Assembly (NCBI GenBank): GCA_023525975.1
Contig: CM042018.1
Span: 70,811,001-70,875,000 of the forward strand
Direction: 5' to 3'
Source of the DNA: Smallanthus sonchifolius
Lineage: Eukaryota > Streptophyta > Magnoliopsida > Asterales > Asteraceae
DNA length: 64,000 nucleotides
Part shown: piece after piece, positions 1-12,595 of the stretch
How the letters are laid out: each line of letters begins with the position of its first letter
Position numbering within the stretch: position 1 is the stretch's first letter
Notes under the pieces: model-generated
Seen by the model: only the letters and a program-made list of their open reading frames with translations
Told to the model about the DNA's origin: nothing
The model's database searches: none
Position numbers and translations under genes: made by a program

Positions 1-2158
1 CCTTTAAGAAAGCTGTGACGTTCTTAATTTGCATAAAGAAGAGGTTGCACCGAAAACCCACTTACCTTGATGAGCAGCCTACAGAAGCGTTGAATAGGTA
101 ACATCCCTAACTAAGCCTCGGTCGTTCGATTGCATCTAATTTCTCCGATCGCCTCTGGTTGCTTTATTTCTTCGATTGCCTTGCAAACAACATCATCGTC
201 TTCTTCCGAGTTAGGGCTTAACTATGTCGATTTGGGGCGACGACGAAGAGACTCCGAAGAGAGATCAATGTGAAAGCTTCTTGAACCCTTATCATGGCGG
301 TGGAGAAGGTAGCGATGAAGGTTGGAGGGTGGGGTATTGATGGCTTTAACACACGCATGAAATGAAGGGACGCAGAGGCAGGCGTTTAACACACACATGA
401 AATTCATTGATGGCGTGGGCGGTTAGCACACGAAGAGTCTCCGACGAATAGGAAAGAGGCGTCCGACGTCTTAAAAATGGTGTAAAAGACCTTTCTATCC
501 TCCTAATCTCAATTATAAAGGAGTATAGATAATTGATACAACATTTTACCCATTATTCTTTTGTATTAGTAACCATAACAAAAATTAATTATTATTTATT
601 TATGTTATTAAATGTTATACCTTAAAATATAATGATTAATAATAATCATTAATTTAAAATAACACTTTAGGGTTTTTACCCTTTATAAAACCCGTCTTTT
701 ATATGTTAAAACCCCCGTTATTTAAAATATGAACTCCGGTTATAACTTATTATATCACAAACTAATTTTAACGTTAAAATAAATTAGTCAAATGCTCACA
801 TAAATAGACGAGAGAAGGTGACGGAGTGTACGCGAGTCCCGGTTCATTCGTTCGACGTCCCGTATCACCCGGTTAGTTCCCGAAATAGCCCGTATCACCC
901 GGTTAGCTCCCAAAATAACCCGTATCCCTCGCGTAACCGTAACCCGATGCCCGTAAGTGAGAACCAAAGACTCGTAACAATCGTCGGAGCTTGGTTCTTG
1001 CCTTTCGAAACTCGTAGGGTGGTGAAGTGAGTTCGGGGCTGAGGTGAACGGGGGTGGCGGTGTACGACGGTGGTGGAGGGAGGGCTGTCGGGTGGTGGTG
1101 ATGTCGGTGTTGCTGATGTGTTGTGGAACCGAGAGGGAGAAGGTTGAGAGTGTGCTTGGTGGTGGTGGTTTATGATAGTGGTAGAGGTGCTGCTGCTGTT
1201 GTGGATGGCCAAAGAGAGGGAGGGGTGGCGGTGGATGATGGGTTTGTTGCTGCTACCGTGAACCACCAAGGAGAAGGGGGAGTGGTGTGGTAGGGGACGG
1301 TGGAAGATGGTGGTGTTGGGTTGTTGCGGTGGTCACCGAAAGCCAAAGAGAGGGTGGTGGTCGGGTGATGCCGAGAGTGGTGTTGTTGTGGCCGTGAACT
1401 ATCAAGGAGGAGGGAGTGGAGTGGTAAGTGGTGCTTGGTGGTGGTGACTTACGATGGATGGTGGTGGTGATGATGTTGCCTAGCCGAAGGCCAAAGGGAA
1501 AAGAAAGGAGAAAGGTGATCGGGTATGTGAGTCGAGAAGAGAGAGAAAGATGTAGTTTGTGTGTGCTTATTTCTTCATGTATGCATGTATATATATATAG
1601 CTTATATGGCTTATGGGGTTATTACCCACAAAGTTATATGTCTCATATTGAGACAACATTGTCTCAAATATTGGGACACAAGTTGACAAGGCAAAGGTGA
1701 TTCTTCACTTTGTCGGCCGAGAGAAAAGTCACGAGGGGGGTAGGGTAGGTTGTGGTGTGGAGTGGTACCTGCTCATTTTTAGTCCGGTGTAATACACGCG
1801 TGTCGTAGTTTCCGTTGTTGTTACGTGATGGGTTTGAGTCGGATAAAAAAATGTATACGTTTAGTTACTCGGATAATATACGTGTGCAACATATGTTTAA
1901 ATTTATAATTTAATTCGAGTGGGTAATCTCTAATATATATACAAATATAAGAGAACATTTTGAGTCGTTTAAATATTAATTTTAGTTTATCACCAACGCG
2001 ACGTGGGTTCGATGTGTCTCAGAAATTTCCACTATTTCCTGCGTAGTTGTATATCTGTTGGACTCTACTGGACCGGGTTAGACCTAATTAATTAAAATTA
2101 GTCTAATATGCATAGTTTCATGTAATTATATTTAAATAATTATGTGGTAAAATTACCA
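1..2158. other. Unassigned flank without a convincing gene
   Basis: No gene is supported here. A short ATG ORF at 224-340 (+) encodes 39 codons beginning MSIWGDDEETPKRD and could be a captured exon fragment, but nothing confirms it. Positions 859-930 hold two full copies and one partial copy of a 30-bp tandem unit (CCCGTATCACCCGGTTAG...). Positions about 1020-1470 are a GGT/GTG-rich stretch resembling in composition the GC-rich parts of the LTRs at 11.8-12.4 kb and 17.7-18.3 kb, so an old LTR is possible. The rest (480-810, 1780-2158) is AT-rich and featureless to me. Confidence 0.4.
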
Positions 2159-2159
2159 G

Positions 2160-2776
2160 TTGTCACACAGAGATACCATAGCTTGGCTCATCTGCAATAA
2201 CACAGGAGAATACATCATAGGTTGCTTGAGCTGCAATAGCTGCTCGACTGTGTACTGGTGTTTCGTGCACCAAGGGAGTCTGACTGGGAAGAGGAGGATT
2301 CTCTCCTCGGTTACTAGGACCTGCTTCTGTTACAGAGGTCCTGTTCTGATTTGGTCCAGAGGTAACAATCGCTTCCTCGTGGACAGCATGAACCCTAGAA
2401 GGAAGAGGGATAGGTGAGAACGTCACCTCAGGTTCGTCTTCGTACGCCAACCAGACTTTAACACGCTTTGCACGTTCTTCTTGCACGTAGCTATTCATTA
2501 ATTCCCTCAGCCGAAGGAAATTCCTCTGTATACCTTCAGGCGTTACATCCATCCTTTCCATAGGTAGCAAAGTGTCTGTTCGAGGGGACGCACTTGCTAT
2601 CTTGAAAGGAGAAGGAGTTTGAAACGGAGAGTTGTTTTGCAACAATTCGACAGATGGTCCTTCTGTTACAGGGAGTCTCGTCCTGCTTCTTCTCGTGACG
2701 TCTGACTAGAAGCAGGTTATATGTTATGGGGAGGTGGAGTTGTGTCCACTCCCGGAGAAACGTCATCACCTGACAT
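2160..2776 (-). pseudogene. Truncated Ty3/gypsy gag, N-terminal part
   Basis: Read on the minus strand from an ATG at 2776 (MSGDDVSPG...), 62 bp downstream of a primer-binding site and LTR. The frame is broken by early stops, and the longest open part (2163-2645) carries an acidic/proline-rich region with MDVTPEGIQRNFLRLRELM. The start MSG(D/E)(D/N)V recurs at 35065 after a related LTR and primer site, which identifies both as gag starts of one family. The coding sequence stops abruptly near 2160, so the rest of gag-pol is missing. Gag would form the virus-like particle; this copy cannot. Confidence 0.6.
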
Positions 2777-2837
2777 CAAGAACACTTAGGAACAGAAGGA
2801 GCGGAACTACGAACAGATCTCTGTTCTAAGTAGCGCC

Positions 2838-2856
2838 GCCCCACGGTTGGTGCCAA
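2838..2856 (-). other. Retrotransposon primer-binding site (minus strand)
   Basis: The reverse complement reads TTGGCACCAACCGTGGGGC, close to the site of the intact Tat element at 21304 (TTGGCGCCCACCGTGGGGC) and of the element at 35126-35144. It lies 2 bp inside the LTR at 2859. Confidence 0.65.
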
Positions 2857-2858
2857 CT

Positions 2859-3479
2859 TGTTGCTACAACGAATAGGCTAAGTATACTCGCTGCTACAAC
2901 AAATACAAGTCAGAATGAGGGTCTTGATGTTCTCGATTGTATCAGCTGCTTCAGGTACCTGCTAAGATCAAAGCACTGTTAGTCTCACCGCAGGAGGGGG
3001 TCTCCTGCGATCAGCCTCCGGTGTGAGAATAAGATGACTGTTCTTTGAAGGTGATAAGGTAATTAGGAACGAGAGTTGTGTATGGGGTTGTGAGAATGTG
3101 TGAGTGAAGATGAAGATCGGACTTGGTGTCTAAGTGCCAAGTCCTCCCTTTTATACCTGACCTAAGATGAGTGTATAGCTCTTTTGTCGTTAGCTCCTTA
3201 CCACATGCAGGGGTATCTTCTTCTCTTTCCTCTCCCTGCAGTAAGACCCTTTCCTTTCTGGTGTAATGGGTCATAGTCTCCTATAGAGACAAATATCCCA
3301 TTCCTCAAGGCCATAATACCTTGTTGTCTTATAACCTTGACTTTCTGGAGATTCCAAATGAGTCCCTTTCATTTATGCCACGTCACCTCGTCGTTTGGGA
3401 GACATGGTTTTGTGGTTCTGCTTGGTACGCATTTGCTTCTTGTACGAAGCTATGCTCAGTGGACGTACCCACGTCATCA
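2859..3479 (-). repeat. LTR of a truncated gypsy element (621 bp)
   Basis: Runs from TGTTGCTACAACGAATA to GTACCCACGTCATCA on the + strand, giving TG...CA ends in both readings. Both ends match the ends of the 686-bp LTRs at 3589 and 35147, so it belongs to the same family. It is the 5' LTR of a minus-strand element whose interior is cut off near 2160. No second LTR or TSD partner is present. Confidence 0.7.
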
Positions 3480-3588
3480 TGTACCATATCAATAAACAAC
3501 TAGACCCACATATATAGTTTTTAGTAACTAAAAGAATGAATACGAAGAAAATAATAACCTTTAGGAGTATTAATCCATATTTAATTAT

Positions 3589-4274
3589 TGTTGCTACAAC
3601 GAATAAGCTAAGTATACTCGAGGCTTCAACAAATATGACAGGAGAGGGTTCGAACGTTCCTCGGATGCCAGCTTCCGAACCTTTTAGTCCTAGCTGCTAA
3701 GTTGAAGGAACACGTTAGAATGGGTCCGAGACTGGGGTCTCGGAACCACCCTCCAACGCTCAACATTAGAGTTTATCCAAGATGAATAAGTATATATAAC
3801 ATGTAAATATATATAGATATATAAGATTATGTAAATGTATAAGCGCATAAGGAGTAGAGAGTATAAATGGTGGTGGTTGAGATCCGATGGGCTAGCTGCA
3901 AGCACCTGTAGTGGTACCTCAGCAGCATGAAGCTGCTTCCTTGGCAGTCGGGTGCTTTAGAAGCTCAAGAGCTCCTTACAGCAAATTAGACATTGAGGGA
4001 GAGAGTTAGATGCTCTGGTCTAGGCCAGGCAAATGAGATGGTTGTGAAGAGGGGGATGGCCCCCTATTTATAGGGCTGGAGTCATAGAGCCTGAAGGGCT
4101 TTTCCTGATGGGCTTTTGGCCTCAAGTGGATCTTGAGTGATGTGGGCTGCAAGGAGCCCAGCAGATCCTCCCAACTGATTATTATGTAGGCCTTATTGGT
4201 TTAGCCCAGTAGCTAATATTTGAGGACCCGCTTCTTGCGGTTAGCCATGCTTCATGTACGTACCCACGTTATCA
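3589..4274 (-). repeat. 3' LTR of the old gypsy element (686 bp)
   Basis: Starts TGTTGCTACAACGAATA and ends CCCACGTTATCA on the + strand, and is preceded by TSD ATTAT. It aligns along its length with 35147-36209 once the MITE in that copy is removed. Confidence 0.85.
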
Positions 4275-7200
4275 GCCCCTCAGTCAGGAGTGCTTATTGC
4301 GTAGTAATGAGGGCTTCTGACTTACCTTTCCCTTTCTTTGCTCGGTAACTACATCGTACTAGACTGCAAATCTTCATCATCCTTCTTTCGCCCTATTTTT
4401 TTAGCGAGTTGTTAACTTGTTAGCGATGTCTTTATTGTGGTCAAACGTCTTAAAGATAAGGTTAGTTCACCGAATAGCGATTGTACTCGCAATGTTTGAT
4501 GCCTCGTCGTAGTAGCCGGATGCTATCGAAGGATCATAGCTAGATTGAATGGTGAACATTCTTGCTCACCTAATAACAGGCGATTTGTTGTACTGGCTAC
4601 ATGGATAGGGTCAAACAAGGCAGACAGTGTGCTTCTTGCTGTAGAAGTGGAAGCTTTCGGCGACATGAGATAATTAACTTCTTGTCGAGGATGATTTGCT
4701 TCTTACAGAAGATATGATGCGACCGTCGAGGTTCCCATCATCCTTCTGATTCAAATCTTTATGCCTTGATATTATCACATTTATCAAAATAGAATTAATC
4801 TATTTCCATGTAAAAACACGTGGCGTGTTAGAATGTTGATATAACTGTCGATTGCTTTTGTCTAGACATTCCTGGGTGTTTTACGGGTATTGTGTCAAAC
4901 GAACATTGCGTAACCGTTCTAAGTGTTAATCTCTTGTTAAGCAGGAGCTTGCAGATGTCGTTCATCAAATGGAGTGGTCTTACTAACCTAAAAGATCTTT
5001 GGGTTTTCTTGTTATGGTGATAAGCTTCCTTTTTTATTATATAGGCTGTAGAACTAAATAGGCGGAAGCTCACGTAGTAATATAGCATTTTTGGTGCACG
5101 AAGGTTAGCAGGTCTGCTTACCTCCTACGAATGTGAGCATGTGCGCGTATTCCGTGCGAATATGAGCTTCTTTCTATGCTTATTTAAGAGGTATTAGATC
5201 GCCGCTTTTGTCATATTGCGAAAGTATGTCTTTATCTTCTTGCTTCCTTTATAGCATTTCTTTGCAAATTTGAGTTGCTAACTTTGTGGACAAGCATGTT
5301 GTCTACTTTTTGGTGCCTGTAAGAAGCTTGTGAAACATTGAAGTTGCTTTATGCAAGAAAGTTGATTTTTGTCCTTGCAAAGTATCGTTCGTTGTGCTTT
5401 CCAATGTTTATGACAACATTCTTTGCAAGGCTTTTTCTTCTCTTGATCTTTCTAGTTGTTGTGCGTCTAGGTTGTATCAAGAGATGGAGGCACATTTATC
5501 ATGGTTGTTGCTAGTATGCATGTGATTGCTTTTGGACAATTTATCACTTGTCAAGTTACTTGGAGACCTTGTATTGTTTCGATGGCTTGTTTTTCAGCCT
5601 ATGTAGGTAATGTGCGTGTTTTTGTCATGTTTTTATACCTTTCAGACTTGCGCCTTAAAGGCAACTTGTATGTCCTTTTGAATATTATGGACGTCTATCC
5701 TTTATTAGATTTTTATCCTATTTGTGTATCGGCAAAGCTCGTGTGCTTTGAAGTGCCAAGTCTTAGTTTAGACTTTTGTTTTTGTGTTTCCATAATCCAA
5801 GTTTTATCAAGGCATGCTGCTGCAGACACCATACAAGATAAATGCAAGGTTATGAATACATGGTATTATCCTATCTTTGCAAGAAGCCCATTATTTTTTA
5901 TAATGTTGGGCGTAATCATAAGTATTTATGAGTTACTACTTATGGATCATTATTAATGGGAGCTCACCCTGTTACATGGGTAAGTAAGACTTAAGAACCA
6001 CGGAGTTGTATTGTTTTAGGCACTCAACCTTTATACGGGTAGGTCAAGGCCGAATCTCGTTGAGCTTTTTGGCCTAGGAGCTCATCCCTTTACATGGAGA
6101 GGTTTTACCCGGACCCATGGAGCTTCGTTCGTTAAGGAACTCACCCCTGATAGGATAATTAACACAAAATAGATTTTGACAAAAGAACGCATTTTTATTC
6201 ATTGATTGCATTGGTACAAAGGGGATAATAATAAGTGTTCCCCTTGTTTTACAGCATTGATTTGTAGGAAGCAACGAAGGTGTTTGGCTTTCCAGTGTCT
6301 TGGAAGTTGTTTTCCTTCCACTCATGTCTCTTAGCTCCCATGAGCTTCCTTTATGTGTTTCGTTAATGCAGTTTTGCCTCATTTTTAGGCCTAACTTGCT
6401 AGCATACACTTGCTTCATTGCTTCTGAGGGGGAAAGGACCTGGCAATGTCCATACCCTATTTGTGAAATGTTAAGCTTATCAATCTTATGTCCACCAAAC
6501 AAGGTCCTAGATAAACCTCACATGTCCCCCGATGTACCATTATATCAAATGTTTATTTTGATTAGGCTTGACGCATTTGAGGTGATAGGATAAGTAGGAT
6601 TTTATTGTAAAGGACCCCCGTCTTCTAGGATGTGCTTCTTATCTTCTATTTGTGAATATGCTGCTTATTTCTTATCTTATGGCGATTTTCTTTCCTTTCA
6701 GGAAATTGTGACATTTTATACATTGAAGTTTTGTAATTGAATGCTCCTTTGAGACTCATATTAAGTAAAAGGTGAGCGGAGGTTGATGCTGAGAGTATCA
6801 GCATGCATGCTTCTTGCCCTATTGGACTTGTTTAGCTTCATGCATATGAATCCTTGTGTTAACTCTTTGCTCTTGACTTTGTATTTTCCATCATTTGTTC
6901 TTTTAATGGAGTAGGATGATCTTCCACTTGACTTTGGTACTGGAATTTGAGTTGGCAAATGTGTGTATCTTAGATACCTTCACTTATTTGACTAGTCAGA
7001 GCCTTGCAAAAAGCGCTTCTGCTTCGTGCGTTAAACACATTCCTTGGTGGTTGATTGGGATAAACCCGATCTTGAAGGACTCAGTGAATGATGTTTGAGC
7101 TGTATGCAAGGTGCATGCGTCTGTTGAGAGCCTTCATTTAGCTTCTTCAATCTATTTCATGGGTCTCGTTATTGTGAAACCCCGTAATGAAAGCTTTTAT

Positions 7201-9877
7201 GATGTTGCCTTGACCTCTTGACTTGTAGCTACCCTGATGAGTAGTACTTTGCTCGCTTGCTTGGCTTCTGTCGATGAAGAGTTTTTGGGTTGATCCTTTT
7301 GCTTCATACATTTGCTATTGATGGTGAAGGGTGACATGCTTCTTTACTTGTAGGAGGGCATTTGCCCTTGGCCATTCATAGTGTACTTTACAATTGCTTC
7401 CTTGCTTCTTTCCGTGTAGGTGCTCTTATGGATAGTAGCAATTATGTTCTTCCTGCATTTTGATGGCCTCTCTCATTTGCGTAAGCAAGAGTACCACAAC
7501 TGTTTGATGGTTGCTACTCCCCCAATACTAAGGAGCTTCATTAGTCCATGTGTTGCAGCTCTGTAGGTGCTCGTCCTTGGTTGTCTGATGAAGACAACCT
7601 AGTGGACAAGGAATTTATGACCCAAAAGTTAGCTACTTAGCTCGAGGAAGACTTCTGGCCTGAAATGGAAATCAATTTCTATTTGTTTGAGAAGGTGTAT
7701 TTGTTATCACGAAAGCTTAACGGACGAAGCATCCTTTTCCTTCGTAAGCATGATATTGTTCCTGCAAGAAGCGATGTTCATGCATAATTTATGAGCCTTC
7801 TCTTTCGTTTGTAAACGTTTGGCTAGTGCGATAGGTGTTGAAATTAGCTTGGTCTTTTGGTCAGAGAGCAGTATGAATATTGTTCTTCCATGACTTTTCT
7901 TGGTGCTTCTTACGCGCTTCTTTCCTAAGAAGGTGCATCATCTTCATTTCTTAGCTTCTTTCTTACCAGCATTCTTTTTATGTTTTTCACGATATGCGCT
8001 AGTCTTCCCGACCGTACTGCTCCTTTAATATTTACCATTTGTAATGGGGCGAGGAGGTTGGAAGCTTGTATTTTGCTTCTTTAGTGGCCGAGATTCTTTG
8101 CAGTGTCTTGTTCTAAGTTCTGAAAAGCTACGCGCTTCTCTTCATCATGTTGATTACTCGAAGGCGGCGATCTGTTTACACCTTCTTGACTCCCATGGTT
8201 TATGCGATCTTCGACAAAATGCTAGAAGCGATGCTTCTTTCTGGGTGAATGGTTGTTTTCTTTTTCCATGCTTTTCAAGTTATTCTAGACTTTTTACCTT
8301 TTCGATATGCTTTAAGTCGCTAGGGTGTTTCTTTCATAGACTGGATGAGCTTAACGTATTGCTTTTCTATCGGTGAGTAATTTGTTTTGGCTTCCTTCAA
8401 TGCCCTGCTTATGAAATAGAAATTGAACCCAGTTCCTTTCGATGAGCCGCACTGTGCTGACAGCTTCATTACCTGAAGTCTTTCTTTTCTAGGTATCCCC
8501 TTCAATGTCTTGAAGAAGGGCAAAGACCTCTTAGCATATTTTGATAAGAAACGTTTTAATGTTGCAATTCTCCAGTTTAGGCTTTGTACCTCCTTCTTCG
8601 TTTTGGGAGATTTCATGTTTATGACTGCCTGGATTTTACCAATTGCCTTGTAGTTGTCAGAGGAGTTTATGCTTCCTTTGTGAAGATTGTTGAATCAAAG
8701 CCGTGTCGACCGTATTTATTCAGAGCTTGTCCTTCGCTTGGTATCATCTGCTTCCGATGATCTTCCAATGTCATTGTTGGAATCTTCATTTTGGTTTGTA
8801 ATTTAAAGTTGTATATCTTGTGGGAGAAGCACGATAAGGCGTTGGATTGCTTCTTGAATCATTGGTGTTTGACCAATGATGTCATGAGGTTTCTTCCTTT
8901 ATATCCCTGGCGTATGGGATTTAGCTGATGAGAATTGATCAGGGATGGGTTTTTGGCATCCACGAGATGTGAATAGCTTTAGTTTCGGCTTGGATTACTT
9001 ATTTAAGCCTTTGACCAAGTTCTTCCTTTGTTGACATTTAGAAGCTTTAGAAAGTGTTTATCTTTCTATTAGTTAGTAAGTCGTCGTCGTCATCACTCGG
9101 AGGTTGAGCTTATTATGTAAATATGTTAGTTTCTTTTTGTGAAGGTGGAATTTCGGCTAACAAAAGTGACTTTCATTTGTGACAAGGCGGGCTTGACCAA
9201 GGTATTTGTCTTCTTGTACGATCATCCTTGGTTTTTAGGAACCAAACGTCTATTCCTCTTGGTCATTTTGTGTGCGCTTCTGGCTTCTAGTGGAGACTTG
9301 AGCAGTTTCATGTGACGTTAAAGTGCTTGAAAGATACCTTAATTGGTGTTTGTTTGCGTCGTGCACTAACCTACTTCGTGCATTTGGTGAGCTATGCTTC
9401 ATGCGCTTGGCGAGGTAAGCATTAAGTTGTGTAGGTACTTTGCTGAGGTGCTTTAGCTCTTCGGTGGGCTGCTTCAGTGCATCAACAGAGTGCTTCTGTG
9501 TAAGTTGGTCCTGTCCTTGGTTGAACAAGCTTCGAATGAGTTAGCTGCTCTCCTGCTTCGAATGATCTGGTTGCCTCTGATGCTTTGGTGCTTTAGCAGG
9601 TAGCTTTTCTTCTTCTTCAAATTACCTTAATGCTTCTGCAAACTGCTTATGTGTTTGTGCAGATTGCTTGTATGCTTCCTTAAGTTATTTTGGTTAAACT
9701 AGATTTTGTTATACCGAAGCCTTCATCGAGGGCCCTATGTGAGCCTTGTCATTAGCTTGGTGGAGATAAGACCACCACACATTTTCTACAGGCGAAGGTG
9801 TTCAGAATAAGCAGCTTTGTGTCAAGTGCTTTGATATTTTGATGAGCTGCTTCTACTTTTCAACAACGAGCTTCGGC
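4275..9877 (-). other. Decayed interior of the old gypsy element
   Basis: About 5.6 kb of retrotransposon interior with no long frame on either strand. The one recognisable coding trace is at 8320-8650. Positions 5956-6160 contain three degenerate copies of a roughly 60-bp unit (GGAGCTCACCC...TTTACATGGG...). The whole stretch is unusually rich in the word GCTTC(TT) on the + strand (GAAGC on the coding strand). The open frame at 5501-5956 (+) has no recognisable domain and is probably fortuitous. Confidence 0.5.
8320..8650 (-). pseudogene. Remnant of gypsy reverse transcriptase/RNase H
   Basis: The minus strand encodes a run beginning AIGKIQAVINMKSPKTKKEV, then RFLSKYAKRSLPFFKTLKG and FYFISRALKEAKTNYSPIEK. 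These match, in order, the C-terminal end of a Ty3/gypsy reverse transcriptase and the start of its RNase H. Normally some 90 residues separate the two blocks; here far fewer do, so there is an internal deletion. It shows that the host element of the first nest is Ty3/gypsy and reads on the minus strand. It cannot be functional. Confidence 0.65.
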
Positions 9878-9882
9878 CTTTG

Positions 9883-12595
9883 TGTAAGGCCCCAAACCGG
9901 CCACCCTACAATTAGATCACATCACAAGTTAAACTCATTAAAAACATTTAACTTTCATTTAATTAAACAACGGAAGTCTTTCTCAAAATAGTATTATCTT
10001 TAAACTCGTTAATTTTCATAACGTTACCTGACGAATGCATGCGCACCAACCCGAGTAGCCCCGCTCCCAAGCCAAGATACCTCGTCTAGCACACTCACCT
10101 GCAAAACAATCTAACGTACATACAAAGTAGTAGCTTAGTGAGTTCTAATAGTTTAAATTAACAAAAGCCAGCTCGTCTCATTTAATGTTTATCTCCACTC
10201 AGGACACTCCTGTCCTAGTAAAATAGTTTTACAAGTTATTATCAAGTAGATAACCCTGTTATCTACCCATATCCCAGAGAATTCATCATCCCAGACTCTA
10301 CCCACCATTTTAACTTAATAAGTCTCTCTGACATAAAACAAACTTACTCTTCTAATAACTCACAATTTACCATATATATTAACCATACACTGGTTAACTC
10401 ATCCAACCTCTAGACACCGACTTACCATTCCTAACCAGGACTCTCACAAACCAACTGACTCAACACTTGTACTCCATGTACTCAGCCCGACACATCGGTC
10501 AACCTAACTCGACACACCACATCGATTCCATCTATTTATCATATCAATATCATCTCATACGCAATTAATATAACTCATCACTTGCATGCAATTTAACACA
10601 TATATAAGCACACAAATACATACCTCATTACTGCACCATTGTCAGGGTTATCCCCGTCGGGATACTCGTCATAAGCTCAGCTCCACCCTTGTTACAGGGC
10701 CCCGCCGCTAAACATAGCGACACACTCGTCATCAATGATGACTACCCAGCCACCACACGGTGACTATATCATCTACCATACGGTGACTGACACATCACCC
10801 ACATGATGACTGCCAGATCACACGTACAATGATGACCCCGAATGACTCCGTCCTCCACATCAATATTAGCCGTATACACGGACAACAATGCAAGCACACA
10901 AAGAACACGTATATAAGCATGACACTACCTGGACATATACTACGACTCACCACCCTTTCATGGATCACTTACGCGTGTAATCAAACCCTTACTCCAGACG
11001 TATCCTCATAACGTCTAGACCCATTACCCAACTCTTTTAGAATGAGTCATTATACGACACACAAACATCCTACCAACTTCTAGCCCATACCTCCTAGGGA
11101 CACCACATAGACCCATGCAAACACAACATCAGCCGTGTCACAAGGACAACGACACAACAACATACTAGCACCTACATGACTCGTTAATGAACCACATACG
11201 AGTTCCCATGCTAACTCTCCTTATATAACCATCACAGGTTCAACTAAATTCCCGACTCACCCCGACTAACTCATAAGATGACACACACAGATCATCACAA
11301 CTCTTGTTCACTCATCCTAGGGATCCCATAACAACCCTCAGCTCATTATTACATAACGGTATCATAAAATGCTTCAAGTTTAAATCATAACTCAAAATAA
11401 CTTCGTTTAATAAAACATTCGAGTATGTACAATAGCCCCAAAATAGTAAAACGTTTAAAAGAGGGGATTAGAAACTCACCGTTACGAAGATCTAACTCTT
11501 GCGCTGCAACGGTCTCCCTGTACGACACTCGAACCTGTCATCGTGAGATTACATCGTCAGAGTACATCCTAAACATGCGTCACTACGTAAAAACATGAAT
11601 GTTCCCGCTACTCGTCTCATCCGCACAGCTTCTCCACCATGCAAAAACACTAATCCACGTGTCTGCTTGAACCAAGTTTCCCAGGTCCCGTTTAGAGCCA
11701 GCATGCATGCGCGTACATGTGCCACACAGTAAACCTGGCTTCACAGGTCACTCGTACACGAGCCGAGCCCCCCATGCACATTCAAAACCCTCCATGCAAA
11801 CCCTACGCACGTTAAACCCTAATAGGGTGTTAACCGATCCCATCTTCACCTTTGTTCGTCGTCGTGAATCACCATCACAGTGCATCACCATCATGAACCA
11901 CCACGTCTCGTCGCTGTCCCCGTTGGCTTCCGTCTCCATCATCGTCCTCATCGGCCACCGCCGACAGCCGTCGCGCACCACCAACCCGTCTCCATCTTCC
12001 TCCTTGTTGTGCCACCATGGAACACCACCGCTGTCAGCCGACCGTTCCCGCTCGCCGCCCCCGGCGCACGCTACTGCCACAATAACCGACAACTTCCATC
12101 TTGCCATCTTCTCCTGCTCCACCTGTGGCCACCAAAATAGTCGACCACCACCGCCCTCCTCGTCTTCCCGATCACCATATACGACCGCTAAAACCCTGAC
12201 CGGGTTCTTAAACCAAAAACGTAAGCCAAACGCATAAATAACAAAAACGAGAATTACCTTGGCTTCGTATGGAGCTACTCCGCTCGAGACCACCGCTCCA
12301 CCGTCGCCTGCGTCTCCTCCTCCTTTCCTTGTAGCTTCCGTCAATGCAAAATAGGCCAAATGCGGCCTAGGGTTTTCCATAGTCAGATATTTAAACCCAA
12401 GGAACTTTCGTTCGGGTCCTCGAGTTTCTCTATACGAGCGTTTTAATCTCGAACTCTCTTAAAACGACTAACCGTGCCTTTTTCGGTAGTTAAACGCGCC
12501 ACATACGGCAAATCTTACAAAACCCTCTCGTTTAAATAAAGAGTCGGGCTACTCACTGACCCGACCCGTCAGATTGTCGATTCTCGGGATTTACA
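9883..12595 (-). repeat. 3' LTR of the non-autonomous element (2713 bp)
   Basis: Aligns end to end with 15822-18530. It keeps a segment near 10710-10740 that the other copy has lost. Its inner end reads GGGATTTACA, with one G fewer than the partner. The GC-rich part at 11.75-12.4 kb gives long open frames that are not conserved in the partner copy. Confidence 0.88.

Noticed and set aside
895..1269. 124-codon minus-strand frame rich in His, Pro and Ser
   Set aside because: Produced by a GGT/GTG-rich simple stretch; no domain and no similarity to real proteins that I recognise.
5501..5956. 151-codon + strand frame in the old gypsy interior
   Set aside because: No recognisable domain, lies antisense to a decayed pol region, and the surrounding frames are random in length.
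11707..12380. Open frames of 176 and 210 codons on opposite strands
   Set aside because: They fall in the GC-rich part of an LTR; the partner LTR at 17.7-18.3 kb does not keep either frame, and the products are low-complexity.
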